Shown in pieces: positions 37,661 through 50,115 of a stretch of DNA of 64,000 nucleotides. The position numbers were made by a program, and so were the translations under genes. A model generated the notes under the pieces. It was not told the origin of the DNA. It did no database searches and saw only the letters and a program-made list of their open reading frames with translations. How positions within the stretch are numbered: the stretch's first letter is position 1; every line of letters begins with the position of its first letter. Origin of the DNA: Takifugu bimaculatus (lineage: Eukaryota; Chordata; Actinopteri; Tetraodontiformes; Tetraodontidae); the NCBI GenBank assembly GCA_004026145.2, contig CP034985.2:12599424-12663423 (forward strand), given 5' to 3'.

Positions 37661-39519
37661 AATCCTTTACAGCTCACAGCAACATCATGTAGGTTATGTA
37701 CAGCACATACATACTCGAATTTAAAAAGCAATTATGAGCACCAATAAATAGAAAGCCAAGACCCCAGATTAAATTAACAACAATCGAGTCTAATTCAAGT
37801 GTCAAGTGCACTGAGATGTAATTTACTACAGAAAAACAAATCAATAAAATTATTCACAGCTTACTCTTAATGCTTTGGATGTTTTATGGGTTCTTCACTG
37901 CTGAACAGAAACAGACGAAGGACATCTCAAGATACATTTGTTAAATTTGATGCCCATTTTTTTCAGTGTGAAGGAGACTCTGCTGTACATGCATAACGCA
38001 TGACACGGGACAGGGATCTGAGACTTTAAGGACAAGGATGACGGCATACGGAGCAAACACGCAGCTGCGCCGAAGCTCCTGCTTATTCACAAATAGTAAC
38101 TCGAGGAGACGCAGTAAAATACATGCAAATTAAGGCTTTGGCCCGCTGATATATTTAGAACAGACGGCTCCTCTCCCGTATAAAGTATTTAACGAAAAAT
38201 GCCTCCTTGTATAATCTCAATCTGCTACTTTTACTTTTAGACGCCAATTATTTCACATGGAAACATACAACAAAGCGACACTCTAGAAACACCGAGTGTT
38301 ACCTCGCTGAAGACGTGCAAGAGGAAACGGATCCTTTCATCCAAACTCTCACATCCTGTTCAGTTATCTGAAGTTGCAATACCTTTCACTTTTGAATTAT
38401 ATCAGAAATAATTTTTGTGCAACCCGAGCAGAATTCCTTTCACGACTTCAATTTTTGGGTTGAGGTAGTAAATTGTTTAGAACATGAACATGAAGTCAAG
38501 ACCTACTTCCTCCTTCATTCTGGATCATGAATCAACCTTTACAACATTCAACAAAATGCATTTGTTCTCGTGAAAGAATGGCCAGCTGCCACCAGCACAG
38601 GTCCAATAACACGTGCACGTGCATAAATCGAAGACAGCCTCTCTCCTGTGTTGTCCCCTTTTAATAAAACATTATGCACGTTCATAGCTTTCTGCACATT
38701 AACTGCATCCTTGAGGTGCCTCCAATGTAGTCTCCTAATTTAAAAAAAGAATAGGTACACAGATCTAGAAAACTAAAACAATCACTGAAACTGCACACAA
38801 CTCCAAGAAGAGTTGTATTTATGATCGCATTACCATGCACGTGCTATGCACCTGGGGGGATGGTGCTGGGGGTTATCGAGCTGTTGGGGGTGTAGTTTAA
38901 AGGTGACCTGAGCTTCATCGTTAGATGAGCGTTAGTGGGAGTGGGAGCGTGCGGATGTGCGTGAAGTGCAGCCCCGCGGCCGTCTGAGTACTGCAATTCC
39001 TCTTGTTGTGTCACCAGCAAAGTACGGAACCCTGAGGTGTGTCGCATCCAATTGGGTTCAGGGTGGCAACGTGGGGGGGAAACCCTGCAATTTGAGTTTG
39101 TATTTGTTTCCATAAAGGCCTGCAGGCATTCAGAAAAGTCAGAAAGCAGCTGTGGTAGTTCAAGGTTCTGGTGTCACTGGAGAAACACTTTATTCTGCAT
39201 TGCTGTGTGAATAATACATAATGTTACTTGTGCTTCAAAACACTTTCACAACAATCACAACATCTCCTGAGGAGGCCAGATGCTGTCGCAGGGACAACGG
39301 CAACAAAAGTGCCATTTCGGCGATGCCAAAGACTTTTGTTGCATCGCTACTGTACGTCTTTCCGATCTACTTCGGCATCTTTCTCTCTTCCCTCCCGTGG
39401 ATTTCTTCTCCCTGTGACTAAAGGCAGCCCACTCCTCTGCAGTGGCTGCCTGCCTCGCTGATTTGCTCGCTGCTCAGGAAGGATTTGCATAGGCTGGCCC
39501 ACTTGCTGCTTTCCCCCTC

Positions 39520-39790
39520 CCCTGTTCCCAACCCTCCTCTACTTGCTTTTCTCTCTCCCATCATTTTTGCTTAGTTTCACCTGAGACCGCTCTCATCCTC
39601 TCTGCCGCTCTCTCTCTCTTCCCATCCACTCTTTCTCCAGCTCTCCCCCTCCCTGTTTGCTCCTCTGCCCAGCCTCCACCCCCAGTCTCGCTCCCTCCTC
39701 GCAGTATCTCATTTTCTCCAGCTCTTTTTTCTCCCTGGCTTTTCTCTCTTTATCAGTCCTCAAATCTGTCTCTATTTTTTTTTCCTGTGG
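39520..39790. repeat. pyrimidine-rich (CT) tract upstream of the beta leader
   Basis: About 270 bases are strongly biased to C and T on the + strand, with repeated CTCTCT, CCTCCC and TCTCC units. The tract lies 0.8-1.1 kb upstream of the beta-neurexin ATG, so it is probably promoter-proximal. It is not a perfect microsatellite. Confidence 0.75.
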
Positions 39791-39919
39791 AGTAATACAA
39801 TCAGTTATCAGTCTGCAACCTGTCTAGGTTAACAGGCAAGACTTCACTTCTTCAAGGACTTGAAAACAACCAAAGAAGAGACGTGAGAAAAGTCCAAGAA
39901 TCACTGGATCTCAACTTAG

Positions 39920-40348
39920 ATGGAGGAAAAACCACTGTTGCTGAACTGTGAGGGAGTGTTTCTGCCGATAGGATCGGGACACAGAAATCCATCAGTTTTC
40001 TCTGTGTTCTGGCGTGCGTGGAGCTCCTCTTTCGCTCCCTCCCTCTTCAGTCTCACTGTCGACGCTGTGTGTATCTGTGGCTCGACAGAGCCGAGCGGAG
40101 CTCAGCAGAGCGGGACGCGGCGGACGGAGCCAGAGGAAGGTTGTTGTTCTCCGTCCTGTCATCCACCACTGCAACTGCAAAGTGAAGAAGGGGCGCATTC
40201 CAGGTGTTGTTGCTGGCAGAAGTGCGTGTGCACAAACTCAGAGCTGCTCGCATGCACTCGCACACGAGTGCACGCGCACACACACAAGCGCTCGACTTGG
40301 CCATCAAAGGAGCAGCCACAGGGTGATCCTGCCGAGAAGAGAAAGTAA
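39920..40348 (+). other. upstream ORF in the beta leader region (142 codons)
   Basis: An ATG-started frame (MEEKPLLLNCEGVF...) ends at TAA 40346-40348. Its context has G at +4 but no purine at -3. It is out of frame with the beta ATG (offset +1). It resembles no family I know and is Ser/Cys/Arg-rich towards the end. It counts as a uORF only if beta transcription begins upstream of 39920, which is not known. Confidence 0.25.
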
Positions 40349-40493
40349 AGACATATTGGATTCTGGTTCAAAGAGCCAGCAAGCAAACGGAGAGCAGCAG
40401 GGGGTCTGCACCCGTCCGGGAGAATCCAGGAAAATCGAGGAGACCGAACCAAGCTGCACTTGTTTGAAAGGAACTGCTGGATTCTACGCTGGC

Positions 40494-40547
40494 ATGGAGT
40501 CTGTGTTGATTTCCTTTTGCTGTGGAGTTTGTAAAATGGCTATGTGA
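40494..40547 (+). other. short upstream ORF, 17 codons, before the beta ATG
   Basis: The frame MESVLISFCCGVCKMAM ends at TGA 40545-40547, 75 bases before the beta start. It is in the same frame as the beta ORF, but further stops (TAA near 40602) prevent extension. The context is GGCATGG (G at -3 and +4), so it could capture scanning ribosomes. Translation is inference. Confidence 0.4.
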
Positions 40548-40622
40548 AGGTCACTTTTTCTGAGGTCCTTCTGCAGCTTCTCTTCTCCATTTAAATATTT
40601 ATAAAGTGAGGGGGTGCCAGCC

Positions 40623-40875
40623 ATGCTCCCCAAAGAAAAGCCCCAGGAGGGGCAGATGATCTGGATGTTCCTTCTGGCTGTAGAGTGGATGGTTGTGGGG
40701 TCTGCCTGGGGCTCTTCCTCATCTTCAGACCTCCAGCTCCTGACTCCTAGCCCTGGAGCCCCGCTGCCCCCTGCTCTGTCACAGCCTGATCACCCTCACG
40801 GCCCTCATGGGCCCAGACATCCACAGCCACCTGTGTCCATATACCGATCCCCAGCCTCTCTACGAGCCGGTCACA
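40623..40875 (+). CDS. nrxn3: beta-neurexin-specific first coding exon
   Basis: ATG at 40623 (GCCAGCCATGC, G at -3) opens 84 codons plus one base, ending at a strong gtaagt donor (40876). The product begins MLPKEKPQEGQMIWMF. A hydrophobic segment at residues 13-30 (IWMFLLAVEWMVVGSAWG) looks like a signal peptide with likely cleavage before the SSSSSD run. A Pro/His/Gly-rich stretch follows, then VSIYRSPASLRAGH, the signature of beta-neurexins (NRXN3-beta as I recall: ISIYRSPVSLRGGH). The exon ends at phase 1, identical to the EGF-C exon, so both can splice to the same LNS6 exon. The signal SAWGSSSS resembles NRXN3-beta SVWSSS. A second Met at codon 12 is an alternative start that would still keep the signal peptide. 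Confidence 0.93.
40764..40777 (-). promoter_or_regulatory. CTCF-core-like site inside the beta exon, - strand
   Basis: On the - strand this reads AGAGCAGGGGGCAG, matching the CTCF core consensus at 12 of 14 positions (both mismatches in the first two bases). It lies in coding sequence, so the match may be codon-driven. Its orientation is opposite to the sites at 9379 and 12847. Confidence 0.3.
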
Positions 40876-43800
40876 GTAAGTCCGTGCTTTTTTTGAGATT
40901 GTGCTTACTGCCTGTGTTGACATATTCAAAACAAAACGGCATCTTAGCACCTTCGCCTCCGGTGAGACTTCTATATGAAAACACGGCAGCACGCATGCAT
41001 TACTCTTAAGACCCCCCCCCAAACTTCATATTGTCTCCAGAGTTTGAGCACAGTCCTCTTCCTGTCAACTGTTTTCCCAAATGTGGGAAATGATGTGCAC
41101 ATAATCTCCCATCCAACGATCAATTTTGCCGTCACTTACATGACTTCTATACAGAAGCTCACCTTCTTGTCAGGGACGGACCAACTGTGTCCCCCCGTCA
41201 TTATGCGTCTGGACTACTGACACAGCCCAGAAGAGGCACAACAGGCTCCTGTAAAAGCTTCTTTCTGCTGCCTCCATCCTTTCAGGGTTTCTGACCATTC
41301 ATCATCATGAATGGTAGAAAAAGAAGGGAGCCATCTGTTGGAAACCTTCTCCTTTTTTCTGCCTGTAAATGGTTCACTCCTTTCTAGCCTCCCATTGTCG
41401 GTCAATTTTCTTTTCCTATTTTCTTTTTTTTTGCTCTTGCGCCTCCTACAGCACCAACACAGAGATAACCATAGTTGACAGCAGCTCTGAGTCACAGAGC
41501 TGTATATAATTACCCAGATTATAGGTATAATTGTCAGTGAACGGTACCGACAAGCCAAGCGTCCACTGTGTATCTTCAGAACAGGCAGCCTCTCCTGAGT
41601 TACCCCAGACCCACCTGCTCTTGTGAGTTGTGATTGATCCAAAGCTGAGTACTGGTTCTCCTCATCCCCAGTCACCACAAAACCAGTTAATTGGGGAGGG
41701 GATTGCACTGGGATTGCGTAAAACCGGCAAGAATCCACTTTGGCTGAAGCTCTTTAATTTGAAAAACATGTTTGTGTTTCATCAGTTCTGCCATCAACAC
41801 ACTCTTTCAGCTGCTGCATTTGGTGGGGCTTTTGCACCATAACCAGCTGTAAGAGGCTTCAGTCCTCCCAAACATCCCCGACGTCTTTTATTCTGTGTCT
41901 TCTGGCATTTTTATGCTTTTCATTCAATATCAACTGTTTCTGCTTTATTACTTCTTATTGGGTTACTGTTGTAAGGACGGGGCTACTTTATGCGTAGAAG
42001 CAGTTCTTTTCGACAATGATTTTAATTTTTTAAAGACCCACTTTTGGAAATCCATAAAAAGAAAATCTGAGTAGTGGAAATGCAAAAAAGAATTGAGAGC
42101 ATTTGCAGGGGGGCTTTGTTTCATCCTGGGTCTGTGGCATCATTTGGGACAGCTGAGACGGTGCCACCAGATTAATCGACCCCTCCGGTTGGGGGGGGGG
42201 TGTTTGAAAAATCCGTTTGAGCCAGGTCTACACTTGACTCCCATTAACACTTCGTGGGCCTGTTGTTGGCACGCCGAGGGCTGCGGGAGCAGATGAGCCT
42301 GACAGGCAAGGAAGGAGGGATCGAGAGAGAATCTCCATCCCTAATGTGGAATGTGTAAACCGTGGAAAATGTAGCTGTCTGGGTCCCTGGCAGCAGGCAT
42401 TTAAGCAAAATCTGCAGGTACGATGCGCCTTTGAGAGCCAAACGCTGATTGATTTATGCATGAAAAAGGTTTCGGTATCTTTAGCTCCCCTGAATTTTAA
42501 TTTCCCACAGACAGGGTTGATACCCTGGACTCTCATTTCCTGTCTATCGGTGACACACAGGTATCAGAATTCCTTTTGTTATTTCCCTGTCAGGAAACTT
42601 CTAAAATGGGATAAAATGAGGCCTCTCATCAGGTTTTAAGAGCGTTCAGGTCAGTTCTTCCTGTGACTTGGTACAGAACAAGACAAGATGAACCAATGAA
42701 CTCATGCCTGCCAGCGTGCTCGTGCTCGTGCTCGTGACCCTGGTTTTGCCACGAGAGCAAACACAGATTCAGAAAAGTCCTTGATGGAAACCATAACGAC
42801 GCCACCGATAAAGGGAAAGCAGACTGTTGAAGGTGCACACCTTGAAGCACAAGTGCGTGGCACACAGCTTTGTGTACAGCCGCCATTTTAAATATATATT
42901 AACCCATACAGATGCACACACACTCGGGACCTAGACTGTATGCATAAACTCTTAATTAAAGGACTGATCCCCTCTGTTAGGGCATAACAGTGCAGAGTTA
43001 TTCATGAATAAGGCTGGAGCTGGAACAGCCATTGGCATGAATATCCAATAACAATTTATCCCTTTGTTATTTTATTATTTATCACCAAACTGAAAACAAC
43101 ACACTCTCAGTGGGTAATATTTCATTAGCCATGGCGAGGAAGCTGCAGGAAGGCAACTAATAACAGCCAATATTTTTTTACTCTTGAACTATTTCCATAA
43201 TTTAAAAAGAGTTTGTTTGAGGCTTTTGTCCGATTACTGATGTGTGGTTTGGGTTGAATATGTACCTGCTGCTCTGCGTGGACGTAAACCTTATTCGGTG
43301 TGGCTGACTGTGACATTTGTACCTGATTTAGCTCTTATTTTTTACATCGCACCAAAATCTCTCTGTTGGCATATTCAGAGTGTCGGTTTCCGCTGCTGTG
43401 TAACATTTAAACGGGTCAGCCAAGGGGGGGTGAGGAACACATACAATGTATAGCAGGTTTGAGGGTGGACTGAGTGATCTGCAACAGCATCATTGATGGG
43501 ATGAGATGAGAATGTCTCATTTAAGATTGGACGAGTGGACTGAATAGCAGCTGTGTGTTTTGACCTGCCCTGAAGCCTCATCCTGGCTCTTATGGAGAAG
43601 AAAAGAGGCGGCCTGTGCACCTTTTGCCTGTGAATAAGGAGAGACAACGGGGCAGGCGTTGGGGGGATGCACCATCACCTTGAAGCGGGGAGGCTGTCTT
43701 GAGATAGAGAATGCAAAGGCATTCTCCTCCCAGTTTCACCTCTCAGTCTCAGTTTTTATACTGTCTGCTCGAGATTTCTGTCTTTAAACAAATATGGTTT

Positions 43801-46800
43801 TGTATTTTCTGTCCGTGTGGAGGCTGTTGGCACTTTAACCCTAATCAGATGAAGCACATGAGAAACTTTAGTAAATGCCTGAGATTATTATTTTTCACTG
43901 TAGACCAGACATTTAATTATTCGCCAGTAGAACCCATTTAGTTATTTCTGCCATATTCTCTGTCCCTTTAGTCTCTTTTTGAGTGTAGCTAACGCAACAT
44001 TTGCACTGCTGGTTCGTACAAGTCTTTGGTGGAATAATGTGCCTGCGTGGCGCCAGTCCCGGTATTCCTCAGGCACCACACGTGAAGTTTTCTCTTTTTT
44101 CTTACAGAACAGTGTCAGATTGAAGCAGCAGCTGAAACAGATTTACACTTCTGAATTATTTTCGGGAGTCACGACCGCTCATGTTTTAATTAGCTGTTAA
44201 AGAAAGAGCGAGCCACCTGCCTGTGGCGTTAGATTTATGATACAGTGTGTGTTCACATCAATCCGCTCCACGCTTTCCACTCAACAACGTGATCAAGCGC
44301 AACGAAGCTAAAATAAGTTGGAAAATATTTAAGAGCCGCTCTGGCTCACAAACAAACCACAACTCCCACACTTATTACACTATATTCACACAGGTATGTT
44401 AACCCCTCAGGCCACGTGAGCTGTGACAGTATCGCGATTACACTAGAGTGCAATCGCTGAATCCTGTTTTCAGGGCAAAGAAATGGCTGCTCAAGAGAAA
44501 AGTGTTGCTTCTGCCTCTCAGTGGGTTGTAATGATAGCGAGGCGACGTTCAGGAGCAGTGCGTGTTGTCACAGCTGAAGTTATGAAAAATAGATGTGACC
44601 CCTCTGTCTTCTGTAAAATGGATCGGTCCAGGTACTCCAGCTGCACAGTAACCACGTGTAGCAGGTATATAAGTTATTCCAGCCTACAGAGCTGAATATA
44701 TATTGTGTTGTGATTTTTGTTGAGGTGGGTGTGTGTGTTGGTGTGTGTGTCTGGGCTTTATACAGCACACTGGCAAACCTAAATGATGTTTCCCTCCGGC
44801 TCTTCAAGATAGCTACAGATTTAAATGAAATAAAGGGGAAGAACAAGGCTGTTCAACGGCTGAGTGGTGGGGGGGCAGAGATTCTTCTGGATCTGGTGGT
44901 TTTCTTCATGTCTCAGCAGAGATGGAAGGCAAGATTCTCATGTTAAAGCATTTCTTTCATTTTCATCCAGCTCCTTCTCGCACGACTTCTCGCCCCCATT
45001 TTTTTTTCTTTATACCTTTGCTGTCTCCCTGTTTGTGCTCTGGACAGAAAATCAATAGGAGGAGCTGGTCTGGGGGCTTAATTATGAGCTTATTTTAGGT
45101 TTTTGCCTTCTCTACAGTTTGCCCTCCTTTTTTCAAGTATTTTATTATGGAGGAGGGAGGAGGAGCAGGAGTAGAAAAAAGAGGAGGAGGAGCAGAGGGA
45201 TTTGTTGGAAATGTTAATGACAAATCATCGCGCCGCAATGTCGCTTTTCCTCCATTCGCCCCCATCCTGACCCTTTTTCTCAAAGCAGCCTTTCCTTTGC
45301 TCTTTTTCGCTTTGTTGTTCCGCTCTTTTCTCTTTCCCCCCAAAGTCATTGTTCTGTTCTCCAATAAAATATGCCTGTTCTGCAGATTAACCCGGCAAAT
45401 TTGTCCTTACAAATGCAATTTTTTCCCTTATTTCTTCCTACGCACCTACTGCATCACTATTATTTCATCAATTTATATTATTTTTGTGGCAAAAATGTAT
45501 CTCCCCCAGGACATATTCAACCAAACATCGCTCACTGATTCAAAGAATTGTAATTAATTGAAACACCCTGACCAATCGGCACTTTAGGATTTTAATGTGA
45601 GAAGCTAAACCGATATGCAATATGAAGCTGATGAGTCGGCACCTTCAGTGTTGTTCAGTCCTGCATTCCTCCGATTTCTCAGCTGAATCTGCTCCTCCAA
45701 ATACGAGGCTCAGTCAATCATCACAGCCAGTTGGCTTCACTGAGGCCGCGGGGAAATTATTAAATATATTTTACTGTGACCTTGAGGCGAGTGGCTGAAT
45801 GATTAACACACAGAGGAGAAACTTCTGTCATGTTCACGCCTCCCTGCGAGACACCCATATCCATAATCCATAATTAGCTGTTCAATGACTGATGCGTGAT
45901 TTTCTGTGATGGGCTATGGGTGCAATTGGCACCAAAATTGAGGACCATCAAGGAGAAAGATTCATAATGTCCGTGTTTCATTGTCACCTAAGGGTTAATA
46001 GGCTGTCTTTATAGTTTATTAGTGTCGTAAAAATGAAACAGTAAAAAAAAACAAGCAGCTTCCTGTGAATACAACTGCAATCAAGCAGAAATAATCTATA
46101 TGTGGCTAATGAATCAATCTGATGAGTTTTGATTGTTTTGCTGTGTTAAAATTGACCTGAGCTGAGACTGAGCATCTACACAAACATGTTTTGCCAATAA
46201 ACAGACGCACCATCCCTTGATAAATATGTTTACAGCCAAGGAGAGATAATATTTGCACTCCCTGCCTTGCTGTGCAAGGACTGGAAGAACATCTTTTATT
46301 CTACCAGCTCTCCAATGCAGGTGTTTTCATCGTGGTTTATCACGGTGGAAGGGAAAAGAAATGTACAATATATATTATGGCAAGAGAATGAAGCACGGGG
46401 ATGTAAAAGGTGAATAACTGAGAGAGGAAAAGTGAAGTAGTGGGGAGGTGACAGACAAAATGAAAAGATGATGGAGAGAGTATGCATGAGGTGCAACAGA
46501 GAGGTATAGAGAGAGATTGGGATAGCCACTTCAACCCACTCTAGTCCAGGCAAAAGTAGCTAATGGGCCTGCCCAGACGCACTGAGTAGATATTGCATTG
46601 GGACTTCCTGCAGTCCCTTAGCAAACACAGAACCAGGATTGGCTAAGAGACTCACCGACCAGCCGGAAACATGATATCATCTCGCGAGCAGCTCTAATGC
46701 GGATACTCAAACCTACCAGAAAGGGAAAAGGGAGACGGGGTGATAGGCCGGGCTGGCTTGAACCCACTTTTGTAATAGAACAGCTGGAGCGAGAGCTGAT

Positions 46801-48067
46801 GGGACAGATGGAAGGGTCAGTGGAAGACCTTTATGTGTGTTTGCTGCGTCATCCACAGGCTTCGGGTGATTTTGTGCCCAAAAAAATGCCCCCACAGAAG
46901 CACTTTAGATAGGTAATGATGGATGGGTAGGTTGCAGAGACAGTCAGCGTTTATAGTTGGTGTTTTATTACTGGGACACGTTGGTCTGAATAAAAACAGA
47001 CCTGTATGTAAACACTGTAAAACACAAGATGAAGATGAAGACAACTGTGTTATGGGACAACCATTTGGAACCAAAGCAGTTTCTCACTTCTCACTTAACT
47101 GTGCACTTACATTGTTCATTTTGTGAGTGTAAAAACACTGAGAAAATTCTAATTCGGTAATGACACTGGAGCTAAATCAATACACGCACCCGTTAACCAC
47201 AGTTGCTTTGCAACATAGCACAAATTGCTTGAGCAAAGTATAAATATATGGTTTGTACAGGGCAGAAGTTATAACACAAGATGCTGTTGTTCTGTGTACT
47301 ATATCTTCACTTTCTTCTTCTTACTTTGACTAAAATCACATCAATTTGAAACAAATTTATCACAAGCATTGTTTGCCTGATTAAAACCACCAATTCTTGA
47401 TAAATTATCCCAGCTTTACAGATTCCCCAGCTCATTTTTGCTCTAAGATCATTTGAAGATGACGTGCTAATTTCCATATGTGCTTTACAAGTAATTTACT
47501 CTTTCAAACTCTGCAAACATGTCTCACCAAAAAAGCAGAAATATTTACATATTATTTACATATTCATTGTTTCTGCTGAGTTTAAGAAGACTAAATCACT
47601 AGCGAGACTCTCTGTCAGATATGAAGAGAAAGAAGTGGATCTTTTCCTCATTCAAGTCTTACGTAACCACTTGAGACTTTACAGGCGGGCTCTAACCTGC
47701 GATTCATCCTGCTTTACAGGGCACTTAGTGGATATGGATAATTCATATAGATCCAAAAAGCCCCCTTGGGCACTGTAGATGTAAACAATATATGTCCCAT
47801 ATTTGTCAGAATGAAAAGTGCAAGGAGCAATTCAGCCTAGCTAGCAGGACGAAACTGCAGCCGCCCTGGCTGGGAAAGATTGATTAGAGGCTCATTATTG
47901 GATTCACGCCTGCATCAGTGTACGTGTGGGTGGAAGTGGGTGTTTGCTTCATTTGATTTATTTCAAGTGCTCCAAAACCTGCTGAAGGATTAATCACCGC
48001 TATGATACCATGACACAGCTATATCTACAATGCTTTATCTAGAGATGCTGACTCTTCCTTTACACAG

Positions 48068-48068
<1 letters not shown>

Positions 48069-48110
<42 letters not shown>

Positions 48111-48115
48111 GTGCA

Positions 48116-48158
<43 letters not shown>
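48069..48158. repeat. compound (GT)n-(GA)n microsatellite
   Basis: About 64 bases of GT repeats with a few GC and CA interruptions change directly into about 26 bases of GA repeats. Confidence 0.97.
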
Positions 48159-49901
48159 CACTTACTGTCAGTTTTGTTCTAGTGTCCTTGTTCTTGAGAT
48201 CCAGCAAAGAAAAGATTGTTGACCTAAAAGGGAAGTGCTCTTTTCCTCATTTGTACATTTGTCTTTTTTAATTCTCCTACGAGGATTCTCTTGTGTCTAC
48301 CTTGAGCGGAGGCGCACAAACAAGATATAAAGGAGTTGCTTTTGTATCAGCGCTGAGAGATCACTCATAAAATCACAAGACGCCACATTGCAACTGTGAT
48401 GGTGATGGTGCTAAGCAAAAGCCTTCTCCTTGCTCCCTTCAAATAATTGATTTCCTTTTTTCTGACTGTCCTTCTTAGACACATATTTCATAGGAATTCT
48501 ATTCTTGCCTCTGCCTGCCTTTATCACAGCAGACTGTAAACAAAGCAGTTACAGAATCCCAGCTTTCCTGCAAAATATAAATCTATTGCTATATAAGAAC
48601 ACTGACCTTAGGCTATTGTTAACCTTCCCTCATGGATTCTCAAACGAGTTATATTAAATATCAAATGATATCGACTGGGGAAAAAAGGTAAAAATAAAAA
48701 TACTATCAATGCATTCAGTAAATTTGATATCTTGTTTTAGGAAGCAGAAAGGTATCTTTTTTCTCTTTTGCATTGCAGTCACCTCAATATACATCAAGGC
48801 CAAAACTCACCGTAATTGATTCATATGAATGTCTCACAGAAATAAACCAGATTAAACAGTTTTTAAGGCACAAAACCCTCCTATATGAAAGGACAAATAG
48901 TAATAGAATTTGAGAATGCCAGTGGAACACATCAGTGGAATATAGAAGTATTTGTATGGAAGCAGAGACATTCAATGATACTAAAGTGTCTGTAGGAGGT
49001 ATCTACTTGCCCCATTTGTGGTACCTGCAAATCAAGCTAGCTTGCAACAAAATTGGATTTCTGAAGGACACAAAGCTTTGTTTCCTCCAAAGCTCCTTCT
49101 CCCCACTGATAGGACGTCCATGTAAAACGATCTGGCCTTTGAATTGCCAGATTAGATCTGTGAATGCACCAGAGAGAGAAGCTTATCCTGATACAGTGTC
49201 ATTGCTTCCAAATCCATCAGCATGCGGCCACGTGTCCCCAGAAAGGGATTCACTGCCGATGCCCACGCATGATTTGTCATCAGCGTGAAAACAAACGAGC
49301 ATCCTCAGCCATTCTTTTTTTTATAAATAGCCCATTTTTCCCCCTACCATCTTATCCCTTGTCTATCTCTGATGTTGTTCCTCACCTCTCGCCTAAGTCT
49401 TTCATTTTATCTCTGCTTTTTTCTCCATCGTGCCCTATGTCCAAACTCTCCCCTCTCTTTTTAGCCTACTGCCAAGTTGCAAGCTCACGTTGGGTTGAGC
49501 TGCATTCGTGACAGCGTCTGAGCAAATTATCGCAGTGCCGTCACTGTGCGCAGACATCTAGGACACACAGCAGAGAGAGAAAAAAAACTCAGGCCCTGTT
49601 CTTTCTATCGGGCAGAGCTGGAGCAGAGCTTATCAGGCTCTACTAGAGCAGAGGAACGAGGAGCCCATATTCACTTCCACTGTGCTGTCAAAGTGTACAT
49701 ATCAGCGTCAGTCCACGCTACACGGTAGCTGTTTTCAAATGTCAAATGGTTATGCATGTGTGCAAGAGAGTTCAAAACTAGAATAACTTATACAGTGAAT
49801 GGAATCCATGTTTCCGCTGACCTTAATATCCTCAGCGTTACTGTTTCACTGCAAACCTCAGAGGTTTTTTAGTGCTGGGCCAAACTGTGGAAGCGTTCTT
49901 G

Positions 49902-50115
49902 CTAGTGCCATCAAACGATTAAACTTTTTAATCAGATTAATCAGAGGGTTGCTGAGGATTAATTTTGATTAATCACGATTAAATATCATTCATTTTTAAT
50001 CTATATTAATCCCGTTTCTTTTTGCAAACAGACTCAAGAAAGAAGGTTTGGTTCAAGCGGGGCGACGCGTTAGCCAAAGTGCTGGCAGACTCTCTAACTA
50101 ACGTAGGAAGAGGAG
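49902..50115. mobile_element. degenerate repeat remnant with clustered GATTAA/TTAATC motifs
   Basis: The segment starts CTAGTGCCATCAAACGATTA and carries at least eight TAAT cores within about 100 bases, many as facing pairs (TTAATCAGATTAATC, GATTAATCACGATTAA). It continues with GACTCAAGAAAGAAGG and GGCGACGCGTTAGCCAAAG. I recall this arrangement (AGTGCTGTCAAACGATTAA followed by repeated AATCGCGATTAA) as a common teleost dispersed repeat, probably a non-autonomous DNA-transposon relative. The class is uncertain and no coding capacity is left. Confidence 0.55.

Larger units (their letters stand above)
39791..40622 (+). promoter_or_regulatory. nrxn3: putative beta-neurexin promoter / 5' leader region
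   Basis: Beta-neurexins start from an internal promoter directly upstream of the beta first coding exon, usually with a long 5' UTR in the same exon. Here the 800 bases before the ATG change from a CT tract to a CpG-containing stretch (about 40060-40300: gtcgacg, gccgagcgg, gggacgcggcggacgg). No CTCF-independent landmark such as a well-placed TATA box fixes the start site. The TTTATAAAG at 40597-40605 is only about 20 bases before the ATG, too close to serve this ORF. The leader contains upstream ATGs, listed separately. The transcription start is not determinable from the sequence. Confidence 0.5.

Noticed and set aside
40597..40605. TATA-like TTTATAAAG before the beta ATG
   Set aside because: It is about 20 bases from the ATG, so a start site driven by it would fall at or after the initiation codon.
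41447..41465. Second RE1-like word TACAGCACCAACACAG near the beta exon
   Set aside because: The left half matches but the GGACAG half is absent.
41214..41738. 174-codon frame on the - strand
   Set aside because: Composition is ordinary for an intron, it has a Lys/Arg-rich low-complexity middle from an A-rich tract, and no recognisable domain.
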